From Gemmatimonadota bacterium (GTDB taxonomy: Bacteria > Latescibacterota > UBA2968), in NCBI GenBank assembly GCA_026706845.1, contig JAPOXY010000020.1, forward strand, positions 1 through 62,769: a stretch of DNA of 62,769 bases, given 5' to 3'. This document shows positions 35,990 through 45,350 of this stretch, piece after piece. The notes below the pieces were generated by a model, which worked only from the letters and a program-made list of their open reading frames with translations, had not been told where the DNA came from and made no database searches. The stretch's first letter is position 1; each line of letters opens with the position of its first letter. Position numbers and translations under genes: made by a program.

Positions 35990-36384
35990 ATTTTTGCCCT
36001 TTTGCGATGGATTTCTACGCCTTTTCCCATCAGGCGCAGATCGCCTGCGATGCGTTTTACGACGCCTACGACGCGCAGGGAGTCGCCAGAGATATTGCGG
36101 GGGACGGTTATGGTCCGTCCCTGTTCCAGGTCAATCAGTATATGTTGCGTGCTGTCTTGTAGTACAAACCAGCATCCCATGTGCTGGCATACCTGTCCCG
36201 CGCGACCCGATAGCACGACTCGCTGTTCCAGAAATACGGATGGACGATCCAGGACTTCTTTGATCCGGGTCGCGCGATTGGCGGGCACGGCTTCGCCCAC
36301 TTGATGTACTTTCGCAGAGTCGCATCCGACTATCAGGATTAGTATTATCAGGTATATCTTCAGTTTTTGCGTGACGCCTGCCAT
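35968..36384 (-). CDS. small OB-fold lipoprotein resembling DUF4920
   Basis: 138 residues. MAGVTQKLKIYLIILILIVG then Cys21 (lipobox LIVGCDSA) marks a lipoprotein. The core VLSGRAGQVCQHMGCWFVLQ with ITVPRNISGDSLRVVGVVKR resembles DUF4920-type OB-fold domains, including two conserved cysteines three residues apart that could bind metal or heme. No good SD precedes the ATG. It is the first gene of the ABC/CRTAC1 operon and overlaps the permease gene by 22 bases. A 67-base gap separates it from the divergent cytochrome gene, so the two operons may share a control region. Confidence 0.65.
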   Translation of the reverse strand: MAGVTQKLKIYLIILILIVGCDSAKVHQVGEAVPANRATRIKEVLDRPSVFLEQRVVLSGRAGQVCQHMGCWFVLQDSTQHILIDLEQGRTITVPRNISGDSLRVVGVVKRIAGDLRLMGKGVEIHRKRAKIWSFFNL

Positions 36385-36451
36385 ATGAGATGATATTTTG
36401 TTTAGGGGATAAAATCAAGGGTTTCTCCCATCTGTTTTTTGTGACGGGAAT

Positions 36452-38290
36452 ATGCCGATGAAAAAAATGATATGGGTTCTTCTGGTCGGTGCCTGTCTGG
36501 CGTGTAAGCCATCTCAACCCGATGTATCTACGGAGTTCGTCGGTGTACATCGCTGTGCGAGTTGCCATATGGAAGCGTATCAACAATGGCAGCGCACGAC
36601 GCATGCGACCTCTATGCAAGAAGCGACTCCGCAGACTGTTAAGGGCGATTTCAGTGAGAATAATACCTATACTTTCGGTGGTGTTACTTCAACGATGAGC
36701 CTTCAAAATGGTCGCTATTACATCACGACGCCGGGGGCCGATGGGGCGCAAGGTACCCACGAGGTGCTATACACGATTGGCGACCGGGATACGCAGTGGT
36801 ATATCACTGAGCTTCCCGGAGGCCATTTGCAGATTCTTCCGGTTTATTTCGATGTTCGCAGAAATACCTGGTACAATCCCGTTGAAGGTATTATCGCCTC
36901 GCCATCCGAACGGCCCTTAGATCCCCGCGATACGTCGTTCTGGATGCATTTTGGGCGCAATTGGAGCGCGCAGTGTTTTGACTGCCACGCCAGTCAGATT
37001 GAGGTCAATTACGATCCCGATGCGGGTACTTATGATTCCCGCTGGGTAGATTTGAGCGTCAATTGCGAAACCTGTCACGGTCCCGGACAAGGTCATGTCG
37101 CGTTTTGGGAGAGAGCGCTGACAGATGCAGATGCTGCCGGTATGCAGGATACTTCGCTGGTGAATTTGAGAATGCTCTCCGCAGAACAATCCGTAGAGCT
37201 TTGCGCGCAGTGCCACGCGACGAAGCGCATTTTGAAGCTGGGCTATCGACCCGGCGACAATTTTTACGATTTTTACGAACCTGTTGTTCTGGATTTTGAA
37301 GGTATGTGGCCCGATGGTCGCTACCGGCATCTCGCGTATAATTATACGGCGCTCACGCTCAGTCCCTGTTATACAGAGGGCGGGGTGACGTGTTTGACCT
37401 GTCACCCGTCCCATGGTCCGGAGGGAGAAAAGAAGACAAGGGCAGATTTCGACGGTATATGTATGCAGTGTCATCGGGATATACAGCCTCGAGAACACAG
37501 CCGCCACGAGCAGCACATCGCCTGTGTCGATTGCCACATGCCCCCGATTCCCGAAGTGCGCCGGGTGCGCGTGTTTGACCACCGCATTGCGCCTCCGGTT
37601 CCGGCAAATACGGTGCGTTTTGGCATTCCAAATGCCTGCGATGAATGCCACGGGGACCGCACGCCCGAATGGGCTGTGGAAAAGACAGAAGCCTGGTGGG
37701 GGAAACAGGATGATTATCTTTTGCAAACGGCGGTTGTTGCACTTGGGCGACAGGGAAATCCGATGGCTGTGTCTCCTCTGAAAGACGAGTTGCTCGATCT
37801 ATCCTATAATCCCACGCGGCGGGCTTCTGCGGCTTTGCTTTTGGGGCGTACCCGTTCCTCGCAGGCTGTTCCCGTGCTCCTCAAAGCTTTGAAAGATCCG
37901 CATCCGCTTATCCGCGCAAAGGCGGTAGAAGGTCTGGGTCTGGTCGGTCAGGTGCGGGTTGTGCCCGCGTTGGTTCCATTGTTAGACGATCCGATTCGGA
38001 TTGTGCGGTTTGCCCTCGTGCCAGCTGTCGAAAATCTGGGCGCACACCATCTCAAGGACCAGGACTACGAGCGCTATGAGGCCATTTTTGCCGAATATGA
38101 ACAGGCGAGTAAAGAGGTTTGGGCGACTGACCCTTATGTGCATGCGTTTCTCGGATGGGCTTATGTGAGGCGAGGGAATACCGAATTGGCCCAACGCGCT
38201 TTCCAGCGGGCGTTGCGGATTTGGCCCGGTATTGAGGATGCGGCCAGAGGACTGGCGCAGATACATAACTCAGAAAAAAACGACCGATGA
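36452..38290 (+). CDS. octaheme-type c-cytochrome lipoprotein with HEAT and TPR repeats
   Basis: 612 residues. The N-terminus MPMKKMIWVLLVGACLACKP carries a lipobox ending in Cys18. Eight CxxCH heme-binding motifs lie at about 35, 175, 205, 251, 314, 337, 358 and 396, with several extra His residues for axial ligation. The arrangement resembles cytochrome c554-type multiheme proteins. Residues 420-540 contain PBS-lyase/HEAT repeats and the last 50 residues a TPR (AQRAFQRALRIWPGIEDAAR). It would be a membrane-tethered electron-transfer protein outside the cytoplasm; partners unknown. Followed by a strong bidirectional terminator. Confidence 0.87.
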   Translation: MPMKKMIWVLLVGACLACKPSQPDVSTEFVGVHRCASCHMEAYQQWQRTTHATSMQEATPQTVKGDFSENNTYTFGGVTSTMSLQNGRYYITTPGADGAQGTHEVLYTIGDRDTQWYITELPGGHLQILPVYFDVRRNTWYNPVEGIIASPSERPLDPRDTSFWMHFGRNWSAQCFDCHASQIEVNYDPDAGTYDSRWVDLSVNCETCHGPGQGHVAFWERALTDADAAGMQDTSLVNLRMLSAEQSVELCAQCHATKRILKLGYRPGDNFYDFYEPVVLDFEGMWPDGRYRHLAYNYTALTLSPCYTEGGVTCLTCHPSHGPEGEKKTRADFDGICMQCHRDIQPREHSRHEQHIACVDCHMPPIPEVRRVRVFDHRIAPPVPANTVRFGIPNACDECHGDRTPEWAVEKTEAWWGKQDDYLLQTAVVALGRQGNPMAVSPLKDELLDLSYNPTRRASAALLLGRTRSSQAVPVLLKALKDPHPLIRAKAVEGLGLVGQVRVVPALVPLLDDPIRIVRFALVPAVENLGAHHLKDQDYERYEAIFAEYEQASKEVWATDPYVHAFLGWAYVRRGNTELAQRAFQRALRIWPGIEDAARGLAQIHNSEKNDR

Positions 38291-38316
38291 GTAGAGAACC
38301 CACCGGTCGTTTTTTT
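38279..38316. terminator. bidirectional intrinsic terminator
   Basis: Stem AACGACCG (38279-38286) pairs with CGGTCGTT (38304-38311), continued by a T-run on the plus strand and an A-run on the other side, so it works for both convergent transcripts: the cytochrome gene ending at 38290 and the PorV-like gene ending at 38332. Confidence 0.8.
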
Positions 38317-38331
38317 GTTTTGGAGCGTCGG

Positions 38332-39345
38332 TTAGAACGATCCGGTTATGGATACGCGCAGGGGCGGATCAAATAGTGTTCCGAAGCTCATATATGCAAA
38401 ATCGACACCAACCCTCCGTCCCACGCCCAGATCCTTTTGGACGCCGCCGCCCAGTGTCCAGCTACCCAGGTCGTAACGCCCCCGATAACCGGCGCGCAGT
38501 GCCAGCGTGTTCGCTACCCACAATTCGCCGCCCACATGCCAGCGCTCGCGGTCGTCAATGTGGTGTACGAGTTCGGCTGCCACGGTTAGATATGTGGGGT
38601 CTCCCTTGCGCCCATAAGGCTCCATTGCCAGGGCAATAGTGTAGATCAAGGGCTGGGCAATCGACGTGCCCTGTGGGAGAGAACCGGGAATCACGAGTTC
38701 CTGATCTTTGCCGAAGTTGCGAAGCGTCATGGCCAGGCGCGAACTGCCAAATCCGGTGTAAAAAATACTGGAAAAATCAAATGAGGCACTATTGATTTTG
38801 TCCTGGTCCAGTGTCTCTTGAATCCACTTTATAGACGCACCCAGCGACAATTTGTCTGTCATCTTGTACGCATAACCGAAGTTTATGAAAATATCGCCGG
38901 CCGATATATCCCGCGTGAAACGCCCTTGCGGATCCATAGGCGTGGTCTCGCGAGAGGTGCCTGCGTCAAACTGAACGATGGATAGTCCAAAGGTCTGCTG
39001 ACCGTATCGCCAGGCGACCGCGCCGTTGAAGAATTTCGAATCTACCATCCAGCGCGTATATCCCAGGGCATATTCGAACCGCTCGATGTGGGTCAATGCC
39101 GCCGTGTTCCAGAACATCGCATTGATGTCGTCGGCTGCGGCTGTAAACGCATCGCCCATTGCTGCTGCCCGCGCGCTCTGTCCCACCTTCAATGCGTGGA
39201 ACGAAGCCCGCCCGGTTCCGTGGAACTCTTTTGTCCGGTGCTGACCCGCACGCACGCCGGACGGCAACTGGTATTGCTGTGCCCAGGCGTCTGACCCCAA
39301 AAGCCCGACGGCCAGGAGCATCGTATAAATAGTTAATCGTTTCAC
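38332..39345 (-). CDS. PorV/PorQ-type outer-membrane protein
   Basis: 337 residues; GTG start at 39345 with AAAGGAG seven bases upstream. Signal peptide (to AWAQ near 23), then the family hallmark SARAAAMGDAFTAAADDINA and MFWNTAAL, followed by alternating beta strands of an FadL-like 14-strand barrel. In Bacteroidetes PorV works with the type IX secretion system (T9SS) as a shuttle for proteins with C-terminal sorting domains. The gene upstream encodes a protein with such a C-terminus, which fits, but no T9SS core genes lie in the window. Confidence 0.85.
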   Translation of the reverse strand: MKRLTIYTMLLAVGLLGSDAWAQQYQLPSGVRAGQHRTKEFHGTGRASFHALKVGQSARAAAMGDAFTAAADDINAMFWNTAALTHIERFEYALGYTRWMVDSKFFNGAVAWRYGQQTFGLSIVQFDAGTSRETTPMDPQGRFTRDISAGDIFINFGYAYKMTDKLSLGASIKWIQETLDQDKINSASFDFSSIFYTGFGSSRLAMTLRNFGKDQELVIPGSLPQGTSIAQPLIYTIALAMEPYGRKGDPTYLTVAAELVHHIDDRERWHVGGELWVANTLALRAGYRGRYDLGSWTLGGGVQKDLGVGRRVGVDFAYMSFGTLFDPPLRVSITGSF

Positions 39346-39366
39346 ATCTACTCTCCTTTGTTTGTA

Positions 39367-39394
39367 GAGGGGCGGGCGCTCTGTTCCGCCCCTC
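39367..39394 (-). other. intercistronic stem-loop ahead of the PorV-like gene
   Basis: GAGGGGCGG (39367-39375) pairs perfectly with CCGCCCCTC (39386-39394); no T-run follows, and the SD of the downstream gene starts about 10 bases later. More likely an mRNA processing or stabilising hairpin than a full terminator. Confidence 0.55.
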
Positions 39395-39403
39395 CCGTCG
39401 GTC

Positions 39404-41902
39404 TTACTGGATAATCAGAAAACTGCCTGTTTGAACCTTGCCTTCTTGTCCGGGCACCAGCGATTCTACGGCGAAGAAATAAATCCCCGGAGATGCATAC
39501 GACGTGCCAGAACGCGCCCGTTGAGTCCAGCTCACTTCTGCCGTGTGCTGATCTCCGCGCGTCCCATCGTGTACTATTTCCATAACCAGGTCTCCCGCAG
39601 ACGTGAAAATCGAAATTCGGGCCAGACGCGGCAGGTTGGTAAACCGCATGCGCTTGTTGTTGTCGCCCTGCGCCCCAAAGGAGTGTAATCCATCGTCCTT
39701 CCACGGATTTGGCACTACGAGCACTTTTTCTTCCAGGGCATCGAACCCATCTGAGGCAGCCACAACGGGTGTAAACTGACCGCCGCTTGTGTTGTGCCGC
39801 GCAGCCGTCACAATATGGCTCGACTCGGTCCCCGCGCGGATATGGTTTTGAACCACGGGGGGCAGATCTGCAAGTGTTGTCGGGACGGGCATTTGCGCGC
39901 CTGAAATCGCATTTTTCTGCGCATTCATGTTCTCCCAGTTCGCATGCCCATTGGCATAGGTTACGATATTATACCGATACCCGAATCCCGTAATTGAATT
40001 CTCATCGGCAAAAGTATAAATTCCGGTCGATGCATCGTAATACCTCGGATCTTTTGCCTCAATCTTGGCGATCAAATTCCACGGGCCAAGAGGCGCGCCA
40101 GCATGCTGCACGGGATCTGTCTGGATCAGCGCCGTGTTCCCGTAAATTTTGTAACCGGCCACATCCTGAGCCTCGCCGCCCGTATAATCCGGGTGTACCG
40201 CATCGTCGGCACCGTCGCTCCAGGAGAGTTCCACATTGCCATTTGCATTGCTGCGAAGCAAAATAGGACGATCGGTTTCGGCGCGCGCAAGCGATTCCAC
40301 ATCTGGCGGTTGATTGGGCAGGTCAAATCCCATTGCGTACAATTGACGCGCGCGATCGATGTGGTTGAACAAAATATCCTCACCGCCGGGCACCTGCGAC
40401 TGCGCGCCTGGCGTCATTGCCCAGATGCGGAAGTCCATTGGCTCACCGCCCGGACCCGCATTTTCAGACGCCATACCCGCGGCAAAAACCACCACGATTT
40501 TTGCCTTGTCGCCCGGTACCAACTTCCAGGGACCGAACATCTGCGAGTGCAATTGCTCCTGCAACTCTCGCTCACCGGGGCTTGGGCCACCCTCAATCGG
40601 GTTGTCGTCATAGGGCTTGCCGGGGGTGATAAACTTCTTCCATATATCCTCAACCGTATCAATCGATACGTGTGGCTCAAACTCGATATTGGTGCGGCTT
40701 CGGCGCTTCCACCAGTGTGCATACGCAGGCTGACTGCTGGGAATATCCTCGCCCCCCATAGCCGTGCCCGTAATCGGTACATAGACGTCTGGATCGTTGA
40801 TAAAGGGCGGTGTCACATCCACAGGTCCCCAGCCTATGTATTGCGGAGAATACAATTCTTGCTCTGCCCGCATCCCGATCACGCCAATGGCCTCTGCGCC
40901 GAACCGGGGTTCGCCCCTGTCGTTGTTTGAACTGGTGGGCGCATCGCCATCGTATTGATACGATATCTTTTTGCCCTGATACTTCCCACCGTAATTGGCG
41001 GCCTCGGTAAACTGATACCGGTCGTCTTCCAGCCGACGCCCCGGCTCGGAAAACCAGTAGCCGTTCCACTTGCGATAGGAGTGCCCGGGTTTGTTCACGC
41101 TGAAATAGTTCAAATACCCCATATACACTTCTTCATAGGACCGGTTTGAGGTATTCTCCACGACCAGTTCGACAAAGAAAAAATCGTCGAAATCCGGGTG
41201 GCTCCATCCATACGCTGTCCGCGTCATTGTCATGCCGGTCCCGTCTGGCTCAATATTCGTATTGCTGCGCCATCTCGAAATCACGATTTCTTCTGGAAAG
41301 TGATCGAACTGAGGCAGCGTATAGGACCCGTTCTCTCGGTAATTATCCACTTCCACAGGCTCTTCGGAAATCGGTTTGGGCTGCTCGGTGATTCCACCGC
41401 GGTCCGTGTTGAACCACACGTTGGCATCCTGGGTATCATACCCCAGCCGGGCTGCTACAATCGGCGGGTCTTGCCCGTTCCGCAAGCGCAAATTGCCCGA
41501 TCCAGGCGTCAGATCCGGCACGACCTGCTCCACATCTCCGGTGTTGGACACTGGTCCCGAGGATGTGACATAGGTATTTCCACTCGCATCCCGCGCGAGT
41601 ATCCACACCCCCTGGCCCTTCGAGTTGTCGTAGTCCTGGTCTCGACCGCCGAAACTGCCCGATGTCGAAGACCCCGTATAAATATACGGATACGTCATTG
41701 AACCGTTTTCCCGCGCCACATATCCCTGCGACCCCAGGGCAAATGTCCCGCCCTGCTGACCTGTGTTGCGAAACGATTCCGACAGCTTTGACCGGTCGAT
41801 CTGCTTCATTGGCACTGGCTCATCCACCGCCTGAACCCCTGCTGAAAATAGTCCAGTCAGGAAAATGCCAGCGAGCGCCTTACCAATTATTTGTCTAAAC
41901 AT
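39404..41902 (-). CDS. large secreted protein with T9SS/FlgD-like C-terminal sorting domain
   Basis: 832 residues, AAGGAG SD. Signal peptide MFRQIIGKALAGIFLTGLFS. The bulk (50-720) is beta-rich, low in Cys, with Gly/Asp/Asn-rich loops, and I do not recognise it. The last 95 residues begin VLVVPNPWKDDGLHSFGAQG and contain RFTNLPRLARISIFTSAGDL, then SPGIYFFAVES and a final GSFLIIQ: the pattern of FlgD-Ig/Por-secretion C-terminal domains. Co-transcribed with the TonB receptor upstream and the PorV-like protein downstream, so it may be an outer-membrane-associated or secreted partner of the receptor, comparable with SusD in position but not in sequence. Confidence 0.7.
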   Translation of the reverse strand: MFRQIIGKALAGIFLTGLFSAGVQAVDEPVPMKQIDRSKLSESFRNTGQQGGTFALGSQGYVARENGSMTYPYIYTGSSTSGSFGGRDQDYDNSKGQGVWILARDASGNTYVTSSGPVSNTGDVEQVVPDLTPGSGNLRLRNGQDPPIVAARLGYDTQDANVWFNTDRGGITEQPKPISEEPVEVDNYRENGSYTLPQFDHFPEEIVISRWRSNTNIEPDGTGMTMTRTAYGWSHPDFDDFFFVELVVENTSNRSYEEVYMGYLNYFSVNKPGHSYRKWNGYWFSEPGRRLEDDRYQFTEAANYGGKYQGKKISYQYDGDAPTSSNNDRGEPRFGAEAIGVIGMRAEQELYSPQYIGWGPVDVTPPFINDPDVYVPITGTAMGGEDIPSSQPAYAHWWKRRSRTNIEFEPHVSIDTVEDIWKKFITPGKPYDDNPIEGGPSPGERELQEQLHSQMFGPWKLVPGDKAKIVVVFAAGMASENAGPGGEPMDFRIWAMTPGAQSQVPGGEDILFNHIDRARQLYAMGFDLPNQPPDVESLARAETDRPILLRSNANGNVELSWSDGADDAVHPDYTGGEAQDVAGYKIYGNTALIQTDPVQHAGAPLGPWNLIAKIEAKDPRYYDASTGIYTFADENSITGFGYRYNIVTYANGHANWENMNAQKNAISGAQMPVPTTLADLPPVVQNHIRAGTESSHIVTAARHNTSGGQFTPVVAASDGFDALEEKVLVVPNPWKDDGLHSFGAQGDNNKRMRFTNLPRLARISIFTSAGDLVMEIVHDGTRGDQHTAEVSWTQRARSGTSYASPGIYFFAVESLVPGQEGKVQTGSFLIIQ

Positions 41903-41927
41903 AAATTCACTCCTTATAGAGGCGCCA

Positions 41928-41959
41928 GGGTCAGAGCACCAGAACAGGTACTCTGACCC
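41928..41959 (-). other. intercistronic stem-loop after the TonB receptor gene
   Basis: GGGTCAGAG (41928-41936) pairs with CTCTGACCC (41951-41959); no T-run. It lies directly before the AAGGAG SD of the downstream gene, like the hairpins at 39367, 46115 and 59543. Confidence 0.5.
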
Positions 41960-41965
41960 ACCGGT

Positions 41966-44900
41966 TTACATACTCGTGCGCACGCCGAAATAGATTTCCC
42001 GTGTGCGATTCGTGTAGCTGTTCCACTGATCCCAGATCTGGTTGTTGTCCCGCACCACTACTGGCGTGGGCTGGTTTTCAGCCAGACCGTACTTGGGTAT
42101 GTCGTGGAAGAAATTCCACCTGCGGATCGAACGCGGCTTTTTGGCGTTGAACAAATTGGTCGCCTCAAAGAACAGGGTCGGACGCAATTTTCCAATTCGG
42201 AAGCCCTTCTGAATGCCCAGATCCGTGCGGAATGCCGTTGGATTGGTGAACAGCAACTGGTTCCTGATCAACTTGTTGGCAGTCGAGGGAGATGGCGTGG
42301 GCTGGCTATAGCGGAAGAATGTGCCCGGCTCGATTCGCAGCACCAGGTTCACGTTCAGATCGCTCAGCACCTTGCTCCCGCCCACCTCTGGACCATATCC
42401 TTCGGGCGTGGCAAACAAAAATGTGATGCTTCCATCGCCCGTGGCATCGCGCATGTTGGCAGGACCGCGCACGCCCCCTATCGTGAATATAGTAGCTGCA
42501 ATATTCCGCTCGTCGGTCCAGGGGAATCCAACCTGTGCATCCGGCACCTGATTGGCAAATTTTTCGGTGATCCACAATTCCCGGTTGGCGTCGATTTGCT
42601 GCTGCACCAGCTGATTGGCAAACATGCCAATGGCATCGACTTCGGCACTCGACAGGGGTTGCCAGATGCGCTCACCCGTGTTTGGGTCAATTTCAAATTT
42701 GAAGCGATACGCGTCTTTGGCCAGGAAGTCCGAATCCACGTACCAGCGCCCTACCCATTCCCGACCGCCGTAGAAGTTGTTCTGCTCCCAGTACCAGCTC
42801 CACGTCGCGCGGAATGAGAAGAAGTTGGTGAACCGCTTGCTCACAGCCAATTCCAGGCCGCGCGTTTCACCGCTGTACGCATTCTGATACCAGTGCGCGC
42901 GCTTGATCTGCTTCTCTACCGGATCGTGCAAAAACGTGTTGTTCTGCTGGAGATAGTCTTCTGTGCGGCGGTAGAACATCGTCGCGTTGGCCGTGTAGTC
43001 CGAAACAAAGTTCCAGTCCACGCCCACTTCGTAGTTCACGGTACTGCCCGGACGCGAATTTGTAGATCCGCGTTTGGTCGAGCCCATTTCCAGGCCGCCG
43101 TAATACTCATAAGAACTGTATCTGTCGTCCGCGTTCAGGTCTTGGGCTATGCTCCGGCCCGAAGCCACCTGCCAGGTTTGCCCGTACATCGCATAGAAAA
43201 TCGGGAGGACGAAGAACCGGCCATAGGAGAAGTGAATCGCAGACCGCGCGGTAATCGGGTGAGACACCCCAAAGCGCGGCGACAGTTTGAACATATTTAG
43301 ACCATCATATGTCGGGAATGACTGTGGATTGTTGGGATAGGGCGTTTGACCCTGTCGCGCCAACGACGCATCTGCATCGGCAAACCAGCGGTTTTGAGGC
43401 AGCACCGACCACACGGGTTCGGGGCGCGTCTGACCGCCGTGATCATACGCATCCAGACGCACGCCCACGTTTACGACCATCCCCTCAAACTCCATTTTGT
43501 CCTGTGCATAAGCTGCAAGTTGGAATGCTTTTCTCGGATAATCCCGGTAGCTGTTCCAGGCCGGATCGTCCAGACTGCTTGCCCGGCTTAAATCGGGGAG
43601 TTTGATGCCGTTCACAGTCGTGGCGGGCACGTAGTCCATCTGACCATCTGCACCCAACCGGTTCTGAGCCGATGCATAGTAGTCGTACATCGACCATAGC
43701 CGATAACTGCCCGGGTTTCCACGACTCTGTAATTCCCACTGGTAGGTCTGGAACCACGTTGCTTCGGCTCCTGCCTTAAAGAAATTTCCCTTTGTAACCT
43801 GACTGGAGAAATCAAATTTCAAATTGTTGCGCGTCTGACGATTCAATCGGAAGTCCCGAACCGGACGCGGTGTTGCCGTAAACCACCTGTCGTGGTCCCG
43901 AACCACATTGAACGTTTCTATAGGAATATCCGATGAGTCCTGCTCGCTGTCTGCACGCGAGATACGCAACTCGTACAGGGTGCGGGAAGATAGGGAATGC
44001 GTTAAATACGCGTACAACATCGAGTTCCATTCGATCTCTTTGCCCGCACCATCTATATCTATGGGCAAATACAGGTCTCGACCGGCTGATAATGCCGACT
44101 CTCGCGTATTGCGGAAATTCTGGTTCGTTCCATACACACCGCCCACCTTTAGGTTGATATTGGGCTTTACGCCAAATGTCAGCTTACCTGTCACCTGATA
44201 ATTGGGCAAGCCCTGAAGTGCGGGGTCGGGACGCTGCACGGGTTGTCGATTTGTCTGCGCGCTCACGTGGAACGAGGTCTTGTCCCCAATCGGACCCGAA
44301 ATGGATCCCTCGAGGCGATGTCCCGATACATCTGTGTAATCGTCGGGCTGGATATGTATCAGACGTCCTGAATCATCCGCTGTGCCGGGCAATCCATCGG
44401 CACCAATATTTTCCTTTTCCTGCAACCATGCCGGATCGTCCAGGCGGATGCGGCTCTTGCCCGTGCCCTGGTTCAGGTGAATGATTGGATCATAGGCATT
44501 GAAGCCGTAATGCCGCTTTCCGGGCACCGTGTATCGATACTCGAAGAATCCGTGGTAGTCCCGGCTACCCTCTCGCGTCACGATATTGATGATCCCGGCG
44601 TCCATATTTCCGTATTCGGCTTCTGGAACACCGGTTACCACAGAGATTTCCTGGATGGATGCGCGGTTCACACCCGTGAACATATTTGCCGCGCGGCGGT
44701 CATTATTCACCATCCGCACACCATCAACAGTATAGGTGAGTGAAATGGGCTTTGGCGTTGTCGTGTACCAGCCCGCACGGCGTTCGCCTTCGTCCATTTG
44801 AAAGTTGCCCTGCCGCACTGACCGTCCGTCTTTCTGTACGCCCGGCTGCAAGCCCGCCCACGCCCGAGCATCTTTGACCACGGGCTGCAAGTCGATCTCG

Positions 44901-45313
44901 TCAGCCGTTACATAGTATTTGCTCGCGGTCTTGTCCGGCTCTACGGGTGGACGCTCTGCCGTTACGATCAGTTCTGCGGCTTCCAGCGCTGTCTCGGTGA
45001 GGCTGAAATCCACTGTGGAGGTATAGCCCACCACCACTTTCACATCTTGCTGTACGACCTTCTGGTACCCCACCAGCGAGGCTTCCATGCTGTGTGTTCC
45101 CGGCAGAACCAGCAAGATGATATAATATCCTTCTGCATCTGCGGTCGCACCCCGGTTTGTTCCCGTGATTACGACGTTGGCACCGGGCAATGGATCGCCT
45201 TTTGTATCCATTACCCTGCCAGCTATCTTACCCGTTGTTGCCGCCTGTGCCCAATCCTGCACACCCAAGGCACATACCAGCAAAACGGACAAAATTGATA
45301 GCTTTCTTATCAT
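41966..45313 (-). CDS. TonB-dependent receptor with CarboxypepD_reg-like domain
   Basis: 1115 residues, AAGGAGG SD. Signal peptide to about residue 25, a carboxypeptidase-regulatory-like Ig domain (GKIAGRVMDTKGDPLPGANV) at 27-110, a plug domain (KYYVTADEIDLQP, PEAEYGNMDAGIINIVTREG) and a long 22-strand barrel rich in Tyr/Arg/Asn. This is the SusC/RagA-like architecture that imports oligosaccharides, peptides or siderophores in FCB bacteria using ExbBD-TonB energy. No SusD-like gene is adjacent; the 832-residue secreted protein follows instead. The C-terminal residue is Met rather than the usual aromatic. Confidence 0.88.
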   Translation of the reverse strand: MIRKLSILSVLLVCALGVQDWAQAATTGKIAGRVMDTKGDPLPGANVVITGTNRGATADAEGYYIILLVLPGTHSMEASLVGYQKVVQQDVKVVVGYTSTVDFSLTETALEAAELIVTAERPPVEPDKTASKYYVTADEIDLQPVVKDARAWAGLQPGVQKDGRSVRQGNFQMDEGERRAGWYTTTPKPISLTYTVDGVRMVNNDRRAANMFTGVNRASIQEISVVTGVPEAEYGNMDAGIINIVTREGSRDYHGFFEYRYTVPGKRHYGFNAYDPIIHLNQGTGKSRIRLDDPAWLQEKENIGADGLPGTADDSGRLIHIQPDDYTDVSGHRLEGSISGPIGDKTSFHVSAQTNRQPVQRPDPALQGLPNYQVTGKLTFGVKPNINLKVGGVYGTNQNFRNTRESALSAGRDLYLPIDIDGAGKEIEWNSMLYAYLTHSLSSRTLYELRISRADSEQDSSDIPIETFNVVRDHDRWFTATPRPVRDFRLNRQTRNNLKFDFSSQVTKGNFFKAGAEATWFQTYQWELQSRGNPGSYRLWSMYDYYASAQNRLGADGQMDYVPATTVNGIKLPDLSRASSLDDPAWNSYRDYPRKAFQLAAYAQDKMEFEGMVVNVGVRLDAYDHGGQTRPEPVWSVLPQNRWFADADASLARQGQTPYPNNPQSFPTYDGLNMFKLSPRFGVSHPITARSAIHFSYGRFFVLPIFYAMYGQTWQVASGRSIAQDLNADDRYSSYEYYGGLEMGSTKRGSTNSRPGSTVNYEVGVDWNFVSDYTANATMFYRRTEDYLQQNNTFLHDPVEKQIKRAHWYQNAYSGETRGLELAVSKRFTNFFSFRATWSWYWEQNNFYGGREWVGRWYVDSDFLAKDAYRFKFEIDPNTGERIWQPLSSAEVDAIGMFANQLVQQQIDANRELWITEKFANQVPDAQVGFPWTDERNIAATIFTIGGVRGPANMRDATGDGSITFLFATPEGYGPEVGGSKVLSDLNVNLVLRIEPGTFFRYSQPTPSPSTANKLIRNQLLFTNPTAFRTDLGIQKGFRIGKLRPTLFFEATNLFNAKKPRSIRRWNFFHDIPKYGLAENQPTPVVVRDNNQIWDQWNSYTNRTREIYFGVRTSM

Positions 45314-45350
45314 CTCTATGCCTCCTTATATAAAGGGTTGTTTATTACAT

